From: Bacillota bacterium
GTDB taxonomy: Bacteria > Bacillota > Clostridia > UBA1381
NCBI GenBank assembly: GCA_021203665.1
Contig: JAJQAT010000165.1
Coordinates: 1 to 10,536, forward strand
Reading direction: 5' to 3'
Length of the DNA: 10,536 bases
This document shows positions 1 through 6,227 of this stretch, in pieces. Under the pieces are notes generated by a model. That model was not told the DNA's origin. It did not search any database and worked only from the letters and a program-made list of their open reading frames with translations. Both the position numbers and the translations under genes were made by a program. Positions within the stretch are counted from its first letter, which is position 1; each line of letters begins with the position of its first letter.

Positions 1-34
1 GTATGTAAATACGCATTTAAAATCACAATTACCA

Positions 35-63
35 TTGACATTATCATAATAATTTTATAAAAT
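35..63 (+). promoter_or_regulatory. sigma-A-type promoter of the glucosaminidase gene
   Basis: TTGACA at 35-40 and TAAAAT at 58-63 are separated by 17 bp, a near-consensus vegetative promoter. Transcription would start near position 70, giving a leader of under 30 nt. The likely ribosome binding site is GGCGGTG at about 86-92, one mismatch from GGAGGTG, followed by the ATG at 97. No operator-like repeat is evident around it. Confidence 0.75.
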
Positions 64-96
64 AATCGTTGAAATTATATTTTTGGCGGTGTAAGC

Positions 97-1494
97 ATGA
101 AAAAGCTTTTGGCGATAATTACAATACTGACAATCCTTTCGGGGACAAGCGCGCTCGGCGCGTACACGGTGGAAATCGACGACGACACATACGTGTCGGA
201 CGAAACCTACTTCGCGCCGGTATCGACGTGGGACGAGGTCGGCGCGCAGACGATAAACCTTGAAGAGGGCAAAATAATATTCTACGCCGGCAGGGAAAAT
301 CAAAGTGCGCATATAAATGCGGCGGTTATGCCCGTCAACACGACGGACAAAACCGTTACATACACCTCCGGCGACACGAGCATCGCGTCGGTGGACGAAT
401 CGGGAAACGTTACCTGCGCGGGCAAGGCGGGCAACACGGTGATAGACGTGAGGTGCGGCAAGGCGCTCGCAAAGGTAAACGTAAGCGTGGTTATAGGCGT
501 TGAGGGCGTGGAAATGTCGCAGGACACTATGACGCTGTACGCCGACAAGCCCATCACGGCTCAGCTTTCCGCCATTATTTATCCGGAAAACGCGACAATA
601 CGCGATTTGGAATGGTACAGCGGTGACGAGTCAATCGCTTACGTGGACAAGGACGGACTTGTTTCGCCCTGCGGCGTCGGAACAACCGACGTATACGTGA
701 AAACCGTTGACGGCGGCTTTACCGCCAAATGCGCGGTCACAGTTGACACATGGGAGGAACGCTCCGAGGAGATACCCGTTACATATACGGAATATGATAT
801 TACAATCGATGAAATGGTGGAGGCGCAAATGACCGCCTCGCCGACGATTTTCACAGACGACACCTTCCCCGCGAGCAGTGAAAACGTCGAGCGGTACGTC
901 AATCCCGAAAACCTTGTGACCGGCTATGAAAAATATCAGTTTATAAACCTCGGTATGTCAAACAATATAGACGCGAAAACGCTCGACGCGTATCTCAACG
1001 GAAAAGGAGTTTTGAGCGGTCGGGGAAATACATTCAAGGACGCGGCGGACGAGTACGGCATAAGCGAGGTATATCTTGTGATACACTCGTGTCTTGAAAC
1101 CGGCAACGGAACCTCCGATCTGGCGACCGGCGTTGAATACAACGGCGTAACGGTATATAATATGTTCGGAATAGGCGCGGTGGACGATTCGCCCGTCGAA
1201 AGCGGCGCGGAGTACGCTTACCAAATGGGTTGGACGGACATAGAAACAGCCATATACGGCGGCGCGGAATGGATAAGCGAAAATTACATAAACAATCCGC
1301 AGTATTCGCAGGACACCCTCTATAAAATGCGTTGGAATCCCGAATCGCCGGCGACACATCAATACGCCACGGATATTGAGTGGGCGTCAAAGCAAGCCGA
1401 GGATATGAGCTCCATGTTCGAGGCATTCCCGACGGCGGAATATCGTTTTGATGTCCCCGTGTATATCGGGCAGGACAGACTTGAAATCGAATAG
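97..1494 (+). CDS. secreted cell-wall N-acetylglucosaminidase with two Big_2 domains
   Basis: This 465-residue protein probably hydrolyses the N-acetylglucosamine-beta-1,4-N-acetylmuramic acid bond of peptidoglycan outside the cell, in remodelling or daughter-cell separation. Residues 1-22 form a signal peptide (MKK, hydrophobic core, SALGA) with no lipobox. About 56-131 and 137-215 are two bacterial Ig-like Big_2 repeats; each has a variant of 'SGDxSIAxVDxxGxV' followed by a small-residue turn. A linker of about 220-270 leads to the catalytic domain, about 275-440. That domain has the LytD/endo-beta-N-acetylglucosaminidase hallmarks: YLVIHSCLETGNGTSDLATG at 326-345 with Glu334 as the expected general acid, YNMFGIGA at 354-361, and TLYKMRWNP at 408-416 followed by HQYATDIEWA. 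No sortase motif, choline-binding or SH3 domain is seen, so the Ig-like repeats may provide wall association. It is monocistronic and ends at a terminator shared with the convergent kinase gene. The family is secure; the biological role is inferred. Confidence 0.9.
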   Translation: MKKLLAIITILTILSGTSALGAYTVEIDDDTYVSDETYFAPVSTWDEVGAQTINLEEGKIIFYAGRENQSAHINAAVMPVNTTDKTVTYTSGDTSIASVDESGNVTCAGKAGNTVIDVRCGKALAKVNVSVVIGVEGVEMSQDTMTLYADKPITAQLSAIIYPENATIRDLEWYSGDESIAYVDKDGLVSPCGVGTTDVYVKTVDGGFTAKCAVTVDTWEERSEEIPVTYTEYDITIDEMVEAQMTASPTIFTDDTFPASSENVERYVNPENLVTGYEKYQFINLGMSNNIDAKTLDAYLNGKGVLSGRGNTFKDAADEYGISEVYLVIHSCLETGNGTSDLATGVEYNGVTVYNMFGIGAVDDSPVESGAEYAYQMGWTDIETAIYGGAEWISENYINNPQYSQDTLYKMRWNPESPATHQYATDIEWASKQAEDMSSMFEAFPTAEYRFDVPVYIGQDRLEIE

Positions 1495-1506
1495 GTCTTA
1501 ACAAAG

Positions 1507-1550
1507 AAAACCGGCTGTAGACAGGTATATTGACGTCTACAGCCGGTTTT
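1507..1550. terminator. bidirectional intrinsic terminator between convergent genes
   Basis: A perfect 16-bp inverted repeat (arms 1507-1522 and 1535-1550, core CCGGCTGTAGAC) encloses a 12-nt loop. The arms end in AAAA/TTTT, so either strand yields a GC-rich stem followed by a U-rich tail. It lies between the glucosaminidase stop at 1494 and the kinase stop at 1561 and can serve both. Confidence 0.93.
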
Positions 1551-1560
1551 TATAATTATT

Positions 1561-2910
1561 TTATTTCATGATAGGTATTCTTACCGTAAATTCGGTAAAT
1601 TCGTTCTTTTGCGATTTAACGCTTATGCTGCCCTTGCAGGAATCGGTAATCGCCTTGGCAATGGCAAGTCCCAAGCCGTAGCCGCCGCTTTCGCGCGCGC
1701 GGGATTTATCCTCTCTGTAGAAGCGCTCGAATATCTGCTTTTCGTCCGAAATGCCCTCGCCGGTATTGTATATCTTAAACACCGCGTCGGAGGAATCGCG
1801 CGTGAGCGTGATGCTAATATTACCCGACTTCGGCGTGTATTTAACGGCGTTATCCAACAGTATCATAACAAGCTGCTTAAGCTGCTCCGCCGAGCCGTTT
1901 ACGTATATATCCGGCGTGATGTTATAATCCAAATTTACGCGGTTCTCAAAGATTACCGCCTCCATAAGCAATATCACGCTTTCCGCCGCCTCGGAAAACG
2001 ATACCTTACTCAGTATCACGCTGCTGTCGCTGTGGTCAAGCTTGGCAAGATACAGTAATTCATTCGTCAGCTTCGTCATCCGCTCCGCCTCGGTTTTTAT
2101 ATAATCGAGCCATTTCCTTTCCTCGCCGATTGTGCTTTCCGGATGCGAGAGCAGCACGTCCACGTTTGTGTTAATGGTGGTCATCGGCGTTTTCAGCTCG
2201 TGCGACGCGTCCGCCACGAAACGCTTTTGCTTGTTATACGACTCCTCAACGGGGCGAATGGAACGGTTCGCCGAGTACAGGCTTATCAAAAACGCGGCTG
2301 TCAGCGCGAAAAGTCCGACAAGCATAAGCACCAACGCCAAGCTGAATAAAATTGAACGCTCCGCCTGACATTCCGTAAACGCCACAACGTAGCCCGTGTC
2401 AAGCTGCAAAACCTTATACGCCCACAAGCCGGTATCGGCTTTTATGCGTCCCTCGTCCTTTTCTCCGTAAATAATATCGTTAATGCTGTCCGAATAAAAA
2501 TCCTCGTCCAGCTCGAACGGAATATCCTTTTCCAAAATATTTCCGTCCGCGTCCGTCGTCACCGTAAAGGTTAATGAAAAAATCTGCTTTTCCTGCGTGT
2601 CGTCGGGAGCGTCGCCGCCCTCCGGTATTTCGGGCGGATTTTCCGCCGCGTCGGGTGCGTCCGGCGGGGGATCCTGCGCGGACGGAGCGTCGGGAGCGTT
2701 ATCTCCCTCTGCGTTCTTGGGTGCCTTCTCCTTTTGGCGCGACGCGTGCTGCGAATGCACCGTGTCCACCGCGCGTTCAAGCTTTTGGTCGATTCCTCTG
2801 TTCACGTTTTGCGCCGTCATTATATATATAAACGAAAAGCTGCCCAGCACCAACGCCGCTATTATCAGAGTGTTCACTATCAGCATTCTGTTTCTGAGTT
2901 TTTTTAACAT
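1561..2910 (-). CDS. membrane sensor histidine kinase, CiaH/BaeS-like, without HAMP domain
   Basis: This 449-residue kinase should autophosphorylate on His and pass the phosphate to the regulator encoded just upstream. TM1 is about 8-31, an extracytoplasmic sensor spans about 32-186, and TM2 is about 187-211. Only some 15 residues separate TM2 from the HisKA domain, so there is no HAMP. The H box FVADASHELKTP puts the phosphorylated His at 237. The ATPase domain shows the N box LLDNAVKYTP (Asn354), the G1 box as NTGEGI (382-387, Asn in place of the usual Asp), the F box FERFYRED and the G2 box GGYGLGLAIAKAI. Sensor residues about 60-108 are low-complexity and rich in Pro, Asp, Glu and Ala (PDAP repeats). 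The ATG at 2908-2910 follows GGAGG at 2917-2921, within the 12-bp gap after the regulator stop, so the two are co-transcribed. The ligand is unknown; the lack of HAMP and the CiaR-like box upstream favour a CiaH-like kinase. Confidence 0.93.
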   Translation of the reverse strand: MLKKLRNRMLIVNTLIIAALVLGSFSFIYIMTAQNVNRGIDQKLERAVDTVHSQHASRQKEKAPKNAEGDNAPDAPSAQDPPPDAPDAAENPPEIPEGGDAPDDTQEKQIFSLTFTVTTDADGNILEKDIPFELDEDFYSDSINDIIYGEKDEGRIKADTGLWAYKVLQLDTGYVVAFTECQAERSILFSLALVLMLVGLFALTAAFLISLYSANRSIRPVEESYNKQKRFVADASHELKTPMTTINTNVDVLLSHPESTIGEERKWLDYIKTEAERMTKLTNELLYLAKLDHSDSSVILSKVSFSEAAESVILLMEAVIFENRVNLDYNITPDIYVNGSAEQLKQLVMILLDNAVKYTPKSGNISITLTRDSSDAVFKIYNTGEGISDEKQIFERFYREDKSRARESGGYGLGLAIAKAITDSCKGSISVKSQKNEFTEFTVRIPIMK

Positions 2911-2922
2911 ACCTATCCTCCG

Positions 2923-3600
2923 TCAATTCGCGGCAAGCGTATATCCGACGCCGCGCACCGTGTTTATCGACACCTTTGAATGTACAAACGCGAGCTTTTT
3001 CCTCAAAAACGACACGTAAACCTCAACATGGTTCGCCTCCGCCTCCGAGTCAAAGCCCCACAGCTTTTCTATAATCTGCTCCTTGGAGCAAACCATCTCC
3101 TTATGCAGCATAAAATGCTCCAAAAGCTCGCTTTCCTTTAGAGTGAGGCTGATTTCGCTCGCTCCGTTTGTGAGCTTAAGGGTTGACGTGTTCAGGGTAA
3201 TATCGCCGTAAGATATGGTGTTGGTATTGGCGACTATTTCGCCGCGGCGGCGACCGAGAGCGCGTATGCGCGCCAAAAGCTCGTCTGTATTGAACGGCTT
3301 CGCAAGATAATCGTCCGCGCCGCTGTCAAGTCCCAGCACCTTATCGGAAATTTCACTTTTTGCCGTAAGCAGTATTACCGGCGTGTCAAAGCCCTCCTCG
3401 CGCAGCGTTTTAAGCACGGTTATACCGTCTATTTTCGGAAGCATTATATCAAAAACTATCACGTCGTATATGCCGCTCAGCGCGTTGTCAAGTCCCGATT
3501 CGCCGTCGTTTGAGACATCGACGGTGTAATTGTTCTTTTTAAGAATGTGCGACAGCGCCTCCGCAAGATGCCGCTCATCCTCTACCACAAGTATTCTCAT
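2923..3600 (-). CDS. OmpR/PhoB-family response regulator, CiaR-like
   Basis: This 225-residue DNA-binding regulator is the partner of the kinase downstream. The receiver domain (1-118) has all the expected residues: acidic pair Glu7/Asp8, phosphoacceptor Asp51 in VFDIMLP, Thr79 in LLTAKS and Lys101 in LAKPF. The C-terminal winged helix (about 130-225) ends in the family signature, with EVYVSFLRKKL in the recognition helix region and INTVRGVGYTL in the wing. Length is typical. The ATG at 3598-3600 is preceded by AGGAAGGG at suitable spacing. It leads a two-gene operon with its own promoter. The direct repeat in that promoter matches the CiaR recognition pattern, suggesting autoregulation. Naming it CiaR is inference from this site and from domain layout, so no symbol is given. 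Confidence 0.94.
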   Translation of the reverse strand: MRILVVEDERHLAEALSHILKKNNYTVDVSNDGESGLDNALSGIYDVIVFDIMLPKIDGITVLKTLREEGFDTPVILLTAKSEISDKVLGLDSGADDYLAKPFNTDELLARIRALGRRRGEIVANTNTISYGDITLNTSTLKLTNGASEISLTLKESELLEHFMLHKEMVCSKEQIIEKLWGFDSEAEANHVEVYVSFLRKKLAFVHSKVSINTVRGVGYTLAAN

Positions 3601-3647
3601 ATGTTCCCTTCCTCTTTTCCCGATTAAAGATATTTATTCATACTGCA

Positions 3648-3680
3648 ATTATACCGCGCAAACCTTAAATATCCCTTAAA
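3648..3680 (-). promoter_or_regulatory. two-component operon promoter with CiaR-like direct repeat
   Basis: On the minus strand a TATAAT -10 hexamer lies at 3648-3653. No good -35 hexamer exists at 16-18 bp. In its place are two identical hexamers TTTAAG, at 3675-3680 and 3664-3669, separated by 5 bp. This repeats every 11 bp, one helical turn, as expected for head-to-tail OmpR-type binding. The proximal copy ends 10 bp before the -10. From the literature, streptococcal CiaR binds TTTAAG-N5-TTTAAG at this position. Poor -35 plus an activator repeat suggests positive autoregulation. Confidence 0.6.
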
Positions 3681-3706
3681 AAAAGGGATTGTTTTTAAAC
3701 AATCCC
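3678..3706 (-). terminator. intrinsic terminator of ilvE
   Basis: GGGATTGTTT at 3685-3694 and its perfect complement at 3697-3706 form a 10-bp stem. On the minus strand it is followed by seven T residues (3678-3684). It lies 17 bp beyond the ilvE stop. The T run overlaps the distal TTTAAG half-site of the next promoter, so terminator and operator share bases. Confidence 0.85.
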
Positions 3707-3722
3707 CTAAATTTTTATTTAA

Positions 3723-4793
3723 TTATTCGTCTATCTTGACTGTCCAGCCGAACTCGTCTTCAATCTTGCCCCATTGGATTCCGGTAAGGGTATCGTAAAG
3801 CATCTGCGAAACCTCGCCGATTTCGCCGTTGTTCACGGGCATTACAAGCTCGCCGTACTTCAGCTCGCCTATAGGCGAAATAACCGCCGCCGTACCGGTG
3901 CCCCACGCCTCTTCAAGCTTACCCTCGTTGAACGCGTTGACAAGCTCGTCTATAGAAATTCTGCGCTCGCTTACCTTGTAGCCCTTGGACTTCAAAAGCT
4001 CGATAATGGACATTCTTGTAATTCCGCTCAATATTGAGCCTACAAGCGCCGGAGTTACAATCTCGCCGTCAATCTTGAAGAACACGTTCATTGAGCCGAC
4101 TTCCTCGATATATTTTCTCTCAACGCCGTCAAGCCACAAGGTCTGAATATATCCCTGAGCCGCCGCTTCCTCCTGACCCTTCAGTGAAATAGCGTAGTTT
4201 GCGCCCGCCTTTGTAAAGCCGGTTCCGCCAACAACCGCGCGGACATATTTTTCCTCAACGAATATTTTAACCGGCGCGATTCCCTCGGGGTAGTACGCGC
4301 CGACCGGTGAAAGGATTATCGCGAAGATAAGGTGCTTCGCCGGATGAACGCCAATATGTACGTCGTTCGCGAAAATATACGGTCTTATATACAGGGATGT
4401 TCCCTCCTCTGACGGAACCCAGTCCTCGTCAACCTTAACAAGCGTCTTTATCGCCTCTATCGCAAATTCCTCGTCAATTTTCGGTATGCAAAGACGGTCG
4501 CACGAAACATTCATTCTCGCCATATTCTTTTCCGGACGGAAAAGCTGAATTGAGCCGTCCGCTGTGCGGTAAGCCTTAAGTCCCTCGAAAATTTCCTGCG
4601 CGTAATGCAGCACCATTGACGCGGGGTCGATTTCAAACGGAGCATACGGCACAATTCTCGCGTCGTGCCAGCCCTGTCCCTCGTCATAGTTCATTATGAA
4701 CATATGGTCCGTATAGTAGTGACCGAAGCCCAGCTTTGTCTGATCCGCCGGTTTTGCCTTCGGATTTGTTGTTTTTGTAATTGAGATTTCCAT
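3723..4793 (-). CDS. ilvE: branched-chain-amino-acid aminotransferase
   Basis: This 356-residue PLP enzyme (fold type IV) interconverts leucine, isoleucine and valine with their 2-oxo acids, using 2-oxoglutarate/glutamate, in the cytoplasm. It matches the longer type II form shared with mammalian BCATs: FGHYYTDHMF near residue 23, LHYAQEIFEGLKAYR at 62-76, and TSLYIRPYIF at 132-141. The PLP Schiff-base lysine should be Lys195 in GGTGFTKAGANYA. The EEVGSMNVFF segment (230-239) and GSILSGITR (252-260) bind cofactor and substrate, and GTGTAAVISPIG lies near the C terminus. Length is normal and no key residue is missing. The ATG at 4791-4793 follows GGGAGC at 4801-4806. It is a single-gene unit with its own promoter and terminator. 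No T-box leader is present: the predicted leader is only about 50 nt. Other ilv/leu genes are not adjacent. Confidence 0.95.
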   Translation of the reverse strand: MEISITKTTNPKAKPADQTKLGFGHYYTDHMFIMNYDEGQGWHDARIVPYAPFEIDPASMVLHYAQEIFEGLKAYRTADGSIQLFRPEKNMARMNVSCDRLCIPKIDEEFAIEAIKTLVKVDEDWVPSEEGTSLYIRPYIFANDVHIGVHPAKHLIFAIILSPVGAYYPEGIAPVKIFVEEKYVRAVVGGTGFTKAGANYAISLKGQEEAAAQGYIQTLWLDGVERKYIEEVGSMNVFFKIDGEIVTPALVGSILSGITRMSIIELLKSKGYKVSERRISIDELVNAFNEGKLEEAWGTGTAAVISPIGELKYGELVMPVNNGEIGEVSQMLYDTLTGIQWGKIEDEFGWTVKIDE

Positions 4794-4847
4794 TATAAAC
4801 GCTCCCTTTATTTTCTACATAAACAAATTATTTTTTTGCCAACTATT

Positions 4848-4876
4848 ATTATACCGCTTTTTTTTTGCATTGTAAA
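4848..4876 (-). promoter_or_regulatory. ilvE promoter
   Basis: On the minus strand TTTACA (4871-4876) and TATAAT (4848-4853) are separated by exactly 17 bp, a strong vegetative promoter about 50 nt ahead of the ilvE start codon. The -10 lies in an 8-bp inverted repeat: ATTATACC at 4848-4855 and GGTATAAT at 4879-4886, 23 bp apart, bracketing the promoter. This could be a two-site operator or chance in AT-rich DNA. I see no CodY-like motif. Confidence 0.82.
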
Positions 4877-4934
4877 GTGGTATAATCGTATTTTTTATGT
4901 ATTTTTACAAAATTTTTTGTATTTTATTCAATAA

Positions 4935-5705
4935 TTATTTCTCGACGGTAACAAGTCTTACGTCCTTTTGGGCAAGCTCCTGTTTCCATTCGTCCGTAAG
5001 CTGCGCGTCGGTAATAAAGCAGTCGATTTTGTCAAGCTCCGATATTCTCGGCACTCCGAGCCTGCCGAGCTTGTTTTTGTCGCATAAAAATATAGCCGAT
5101 TCGCTGCACGACAGCATCGCCTTTTTTATTTCCGCCTCGCCCTCGCTTGAGTCCACCAAGCCGCGTCCGAGAGTTACTCCTCGGCACGAGAAGAAGAATT
5201 TATTGGCATAATAATTATCCCGTATCGTCCTTTCAGCCACTCTGCCCGTGTAGGACATATTCCTCGGCGTAAGCTCCCCGCCCACGCATACGACGTGAAT
5301 ATGGTCGCAGCTTGAAAGCTCGCTTACAATCTTTTCCGCGTTTGTTATGACAGTTATGCCGCGCTTGCCCTTGATGTATCTCGCAAGATGCCACGCCGAT
5401 GTGCTCGCGTCAAGAAATATCGTTTCGCCGTCCTTTATCATGTTCGCGGCGCATTTTCCTATACGCTGCTTGCCCTCATAGTTCACGGTGTCGCGCTCGG
5501 TTATGGCAAGCTCCGTTTCGCTGTTATCCACCAGCGTCGCGCCGCCGTAGGTACGCACAAGCACGCCTTGCTTTTCAAGCTTTTCCAAATCGCCGCGTAT
5601 CGTTTCCGTGGTAACCTCAAACTGCTTCGCAAGCTCCACCACAAGCACGCTGCGCTCCTTATTTATTATTTCCTCTATTTTGTTTCTGCGCTCAACTGCA
5701 AGCAT
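4935..5705 (-). CDS. DeoR-family transcriptional repressor
   Basis: This protein has 256 residues from the chosen start. DeoR-family members repress sugar or nucleoside catabolic genes and release DNA on binding a phosphorylated sugar. The N-terminal winged HTH (about 1-58) has the family pattern VVELAKQFEVTTETIRGDLEKLEKQG followed by LVRTYGGA. The C-terminal DeoRC sensor domain (about 70-245) shows IFLDASTSAWHLA, VITNAEKIV, GGELTPRNMSYTG, GLVDSSEGEAEIKKAM and FLCDKNKLGR. The start is ATG at 5703-5705: GAGGT at 5713-5717 is 7 nt away. A TTG two codons upstream would be only 1 nt from that site and is rejected. No sugar kinase or transporter is adjacent, so the effector and targets cannot be inferred; it may act elsewhere or on itself. 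No convincing terminator follows; only a weak AT-only hairpin lies near 4905-4925. Confidence 0.92.
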   Translation of the reverse strand: MLAVERRNKIEEIINKERSVLVVELAKQFEVTTETIRGDLEKLEKQGVLVRTYGGATLVDNSETELAITERDTVNYEGKQRIGKCAANMIKDGETIFLDASTSAWHLARYIKGKRGITVITNAEKIVSELSSCDHIHVVCVGGELTPRNMSYTGRVAERTIRDNYYANKFFFSCRGVTLGRGLVDSSEGEAEIKKAMLSCSESAIFLCDKNKLGRLGVPRISELDKIDCFITDAQLTDEWKQELAQKDVRLVTVEK

Positions 5706-5736
5706 ACGCAATACCTCACTATAATTTTATGCTTTT

Positions 5737-5765
5737 ATTCTATCATAAAACAGAATCGTTTTCAA
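5737..5765 (-). promoter_or_regulatory. promoter of the DeoR-type gene
   Basis: TTGAAA (5760-5765) and TAGAAT (5737-5742) lie 17 bp apart on the minus strand. The -35 hexamer overlaps the TGA stop of the upstream ACT gene (5762-5764). The leader to the ATG at 5705 would be about 25 nt. This gives the repressor its own transcript, although read-through from the ACT gene is possible. Confidence 0.72.
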
Positions 5766-6130
5766 TCCGTAATTTCATATCCCGCGCGAATAAGCGCGTC
5801 TGCCGCGGCGTCAAAATCGCGGCTTTTTGTCAAAATGTAATCCGTATTGTACGTTGACACGGCAAAAATCCCGATATTGCTTTCCGCGAGAACCGCGGAT
5901 ATTTTCGATAAAATCCCCACAAGCGAAAAATCAAGCGTGCCGCATACGCGAAACGCGCTCCAACCCTTTTCGCACTCAACCGTATTTTCGGGAATATGCT
6001 CCTCCACGCATACAAGAGAAATTTCCTCGTCCGTCTTGCCGACAAAGCAAAACTCACCGCTGAAATCAATATCCGAAACGCTTTTTACCTTGCATACCGC
6101 AAAGCTATTCTTAAGACGCTGTATTTTCAT
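5762..6130 (-). CDS. small ACT-domain protein, COG3603-like
   Basis: This is a cytoplasmic protein of 122 residues. ACT domains bind small ligands, usually amino acids, at dimer interfaces, and stand-alone versions are thought to act as sensors or regulatory subunits. The N-terminal half (about 1-58) resembles the first ACT-like module (KIQRLKNSFAVCKV, EISLVCVEEHIP). The C-terminal half (about 60-122) has the ACT_7 pattern: FRVCGTLDFSLVGILSKISAVLAESNIGIFAVSTYNTDYILTK is its core, ending in a helix with ADALIRAGYEI. No catalytic domain is attached. The start is ATG at 6128-6130, after GGGAGG at 6135-6140. A TTG at 6142 would put the ribosome binding site inside the gene and is rejected. An intrinsic terminator ends only 3 nt before the ribosome binding site, and a mobile element begins just beyond, so expression control is uncertain. 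Ligand and partner are unknown. Confidence 0.82.
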   Translation of the reverse strand: MKIQRLKNSFAVCKVKSVSDIDFSGEFCFVGKTDEEISLVCVEEHIPENTVECEKGWSAFRVCGTLDFSLVGILSKISAVLAESNIGIFAVSTYNTDYILTKSRDFDAAADALIRAGYEITD

Positions 6131-6143
6131 ATTTCCTCCCAAT

Positions 6144-6167
6144 AAAAACGGGCGCCCTTCAGGGCAC
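6144..6167 (-). terminator. intrinsic terminator directly before the ACT-gene ribosome binding site
   Basis: On the minus strand GTGCCCT and AGGGCGC (6161-6167 and 6152-6158) pair with one G-U wobble, best drawn as six pairs closed by a UGAA loop. CCG and TTTTTATT follow (T run at 6144-6148). It could end recombinase transcription or act as an attenuator for the ACT gene; the sequence does not distinguish these. Confidence 0.65.
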
Positions 6168-6182
6168 TTCCCATAAGACAGT

Positions 6183-6227
6183 AAATTTAAATTTCCAAGC
6201 TATGGAGCAGTTTAGGCTGCTCCATAG
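6183..6227. repeat. palindrome and 11-bp hairpin at the recombinase 3' end, possible element end
   Basis: AAATTTAAATTT at 6183-6194 is a perfect 12-bp palindrome. CTATGGAGCAG (6200-6210) and its exact complement (6217-6227) form an 11-bp stem with a 6-nt loop that contains the recombinase stop codon. Neither strand has a convincing U run after the stem (TTTGTTT on the plus strand is the better one), so it is not a standard terminator. Att sites of large serine recombinases usually lie beside the recombinase gene, so this is the best place for the element end. The match to an att site is not proven. Confidence 0.45.

Noticed and set aside
958..1504. Long minus-strand open frames opposite the glucosaminidase gene, and similar frames opposite the kinase, aminotransferase and recombinase genes
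   Set aside because: They lie antisense to clear genes, lack recognisable domains and ribosome sites, and have Arg/Pro- or Cys-rich composition typical of shadow frames in G+C-biased codons.
4794..4847. T-box or other riboswitch in the ilvE leader
   Set aside because: The predicted leader is about 50 nt, too short for a T-box, and has no antiterminator or terminator pair.
4881..4886. Plus-strand TATAAT near ilvE as a second promoter
   Set aside because: The -35 position is only a T run and no plus-strand gene follows; it is simply the other arm of the inverted repeat.
4900..4925. Terminator after the DeoR-type gene
   Set aside because: Only an AT-only weak stem (TACAAAA/TTTTGTA) without a proper U tract; not reported as a feature.
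5709..5711. TTG as start of the DeoR-type gene (258 residues)
   Set aside because: Only 1 nt separates it from the GAGGT ribosome site; the ATG two codons later has a 7-nt spacing.
6140..6142. TTG as start of the ACT-domain gene (126 residues)
   Set aside because: The GGGAGG site would lie inside the coding sequence; the ATG at 6130 fits it.
6200..6227. 11-bp stem at the recombinase end as an ordinary terminator
   Set aside because: On the recombinase strand the stem is followed by CTTGGAAATTT with no U run; the better terminator is at 6144-6167.
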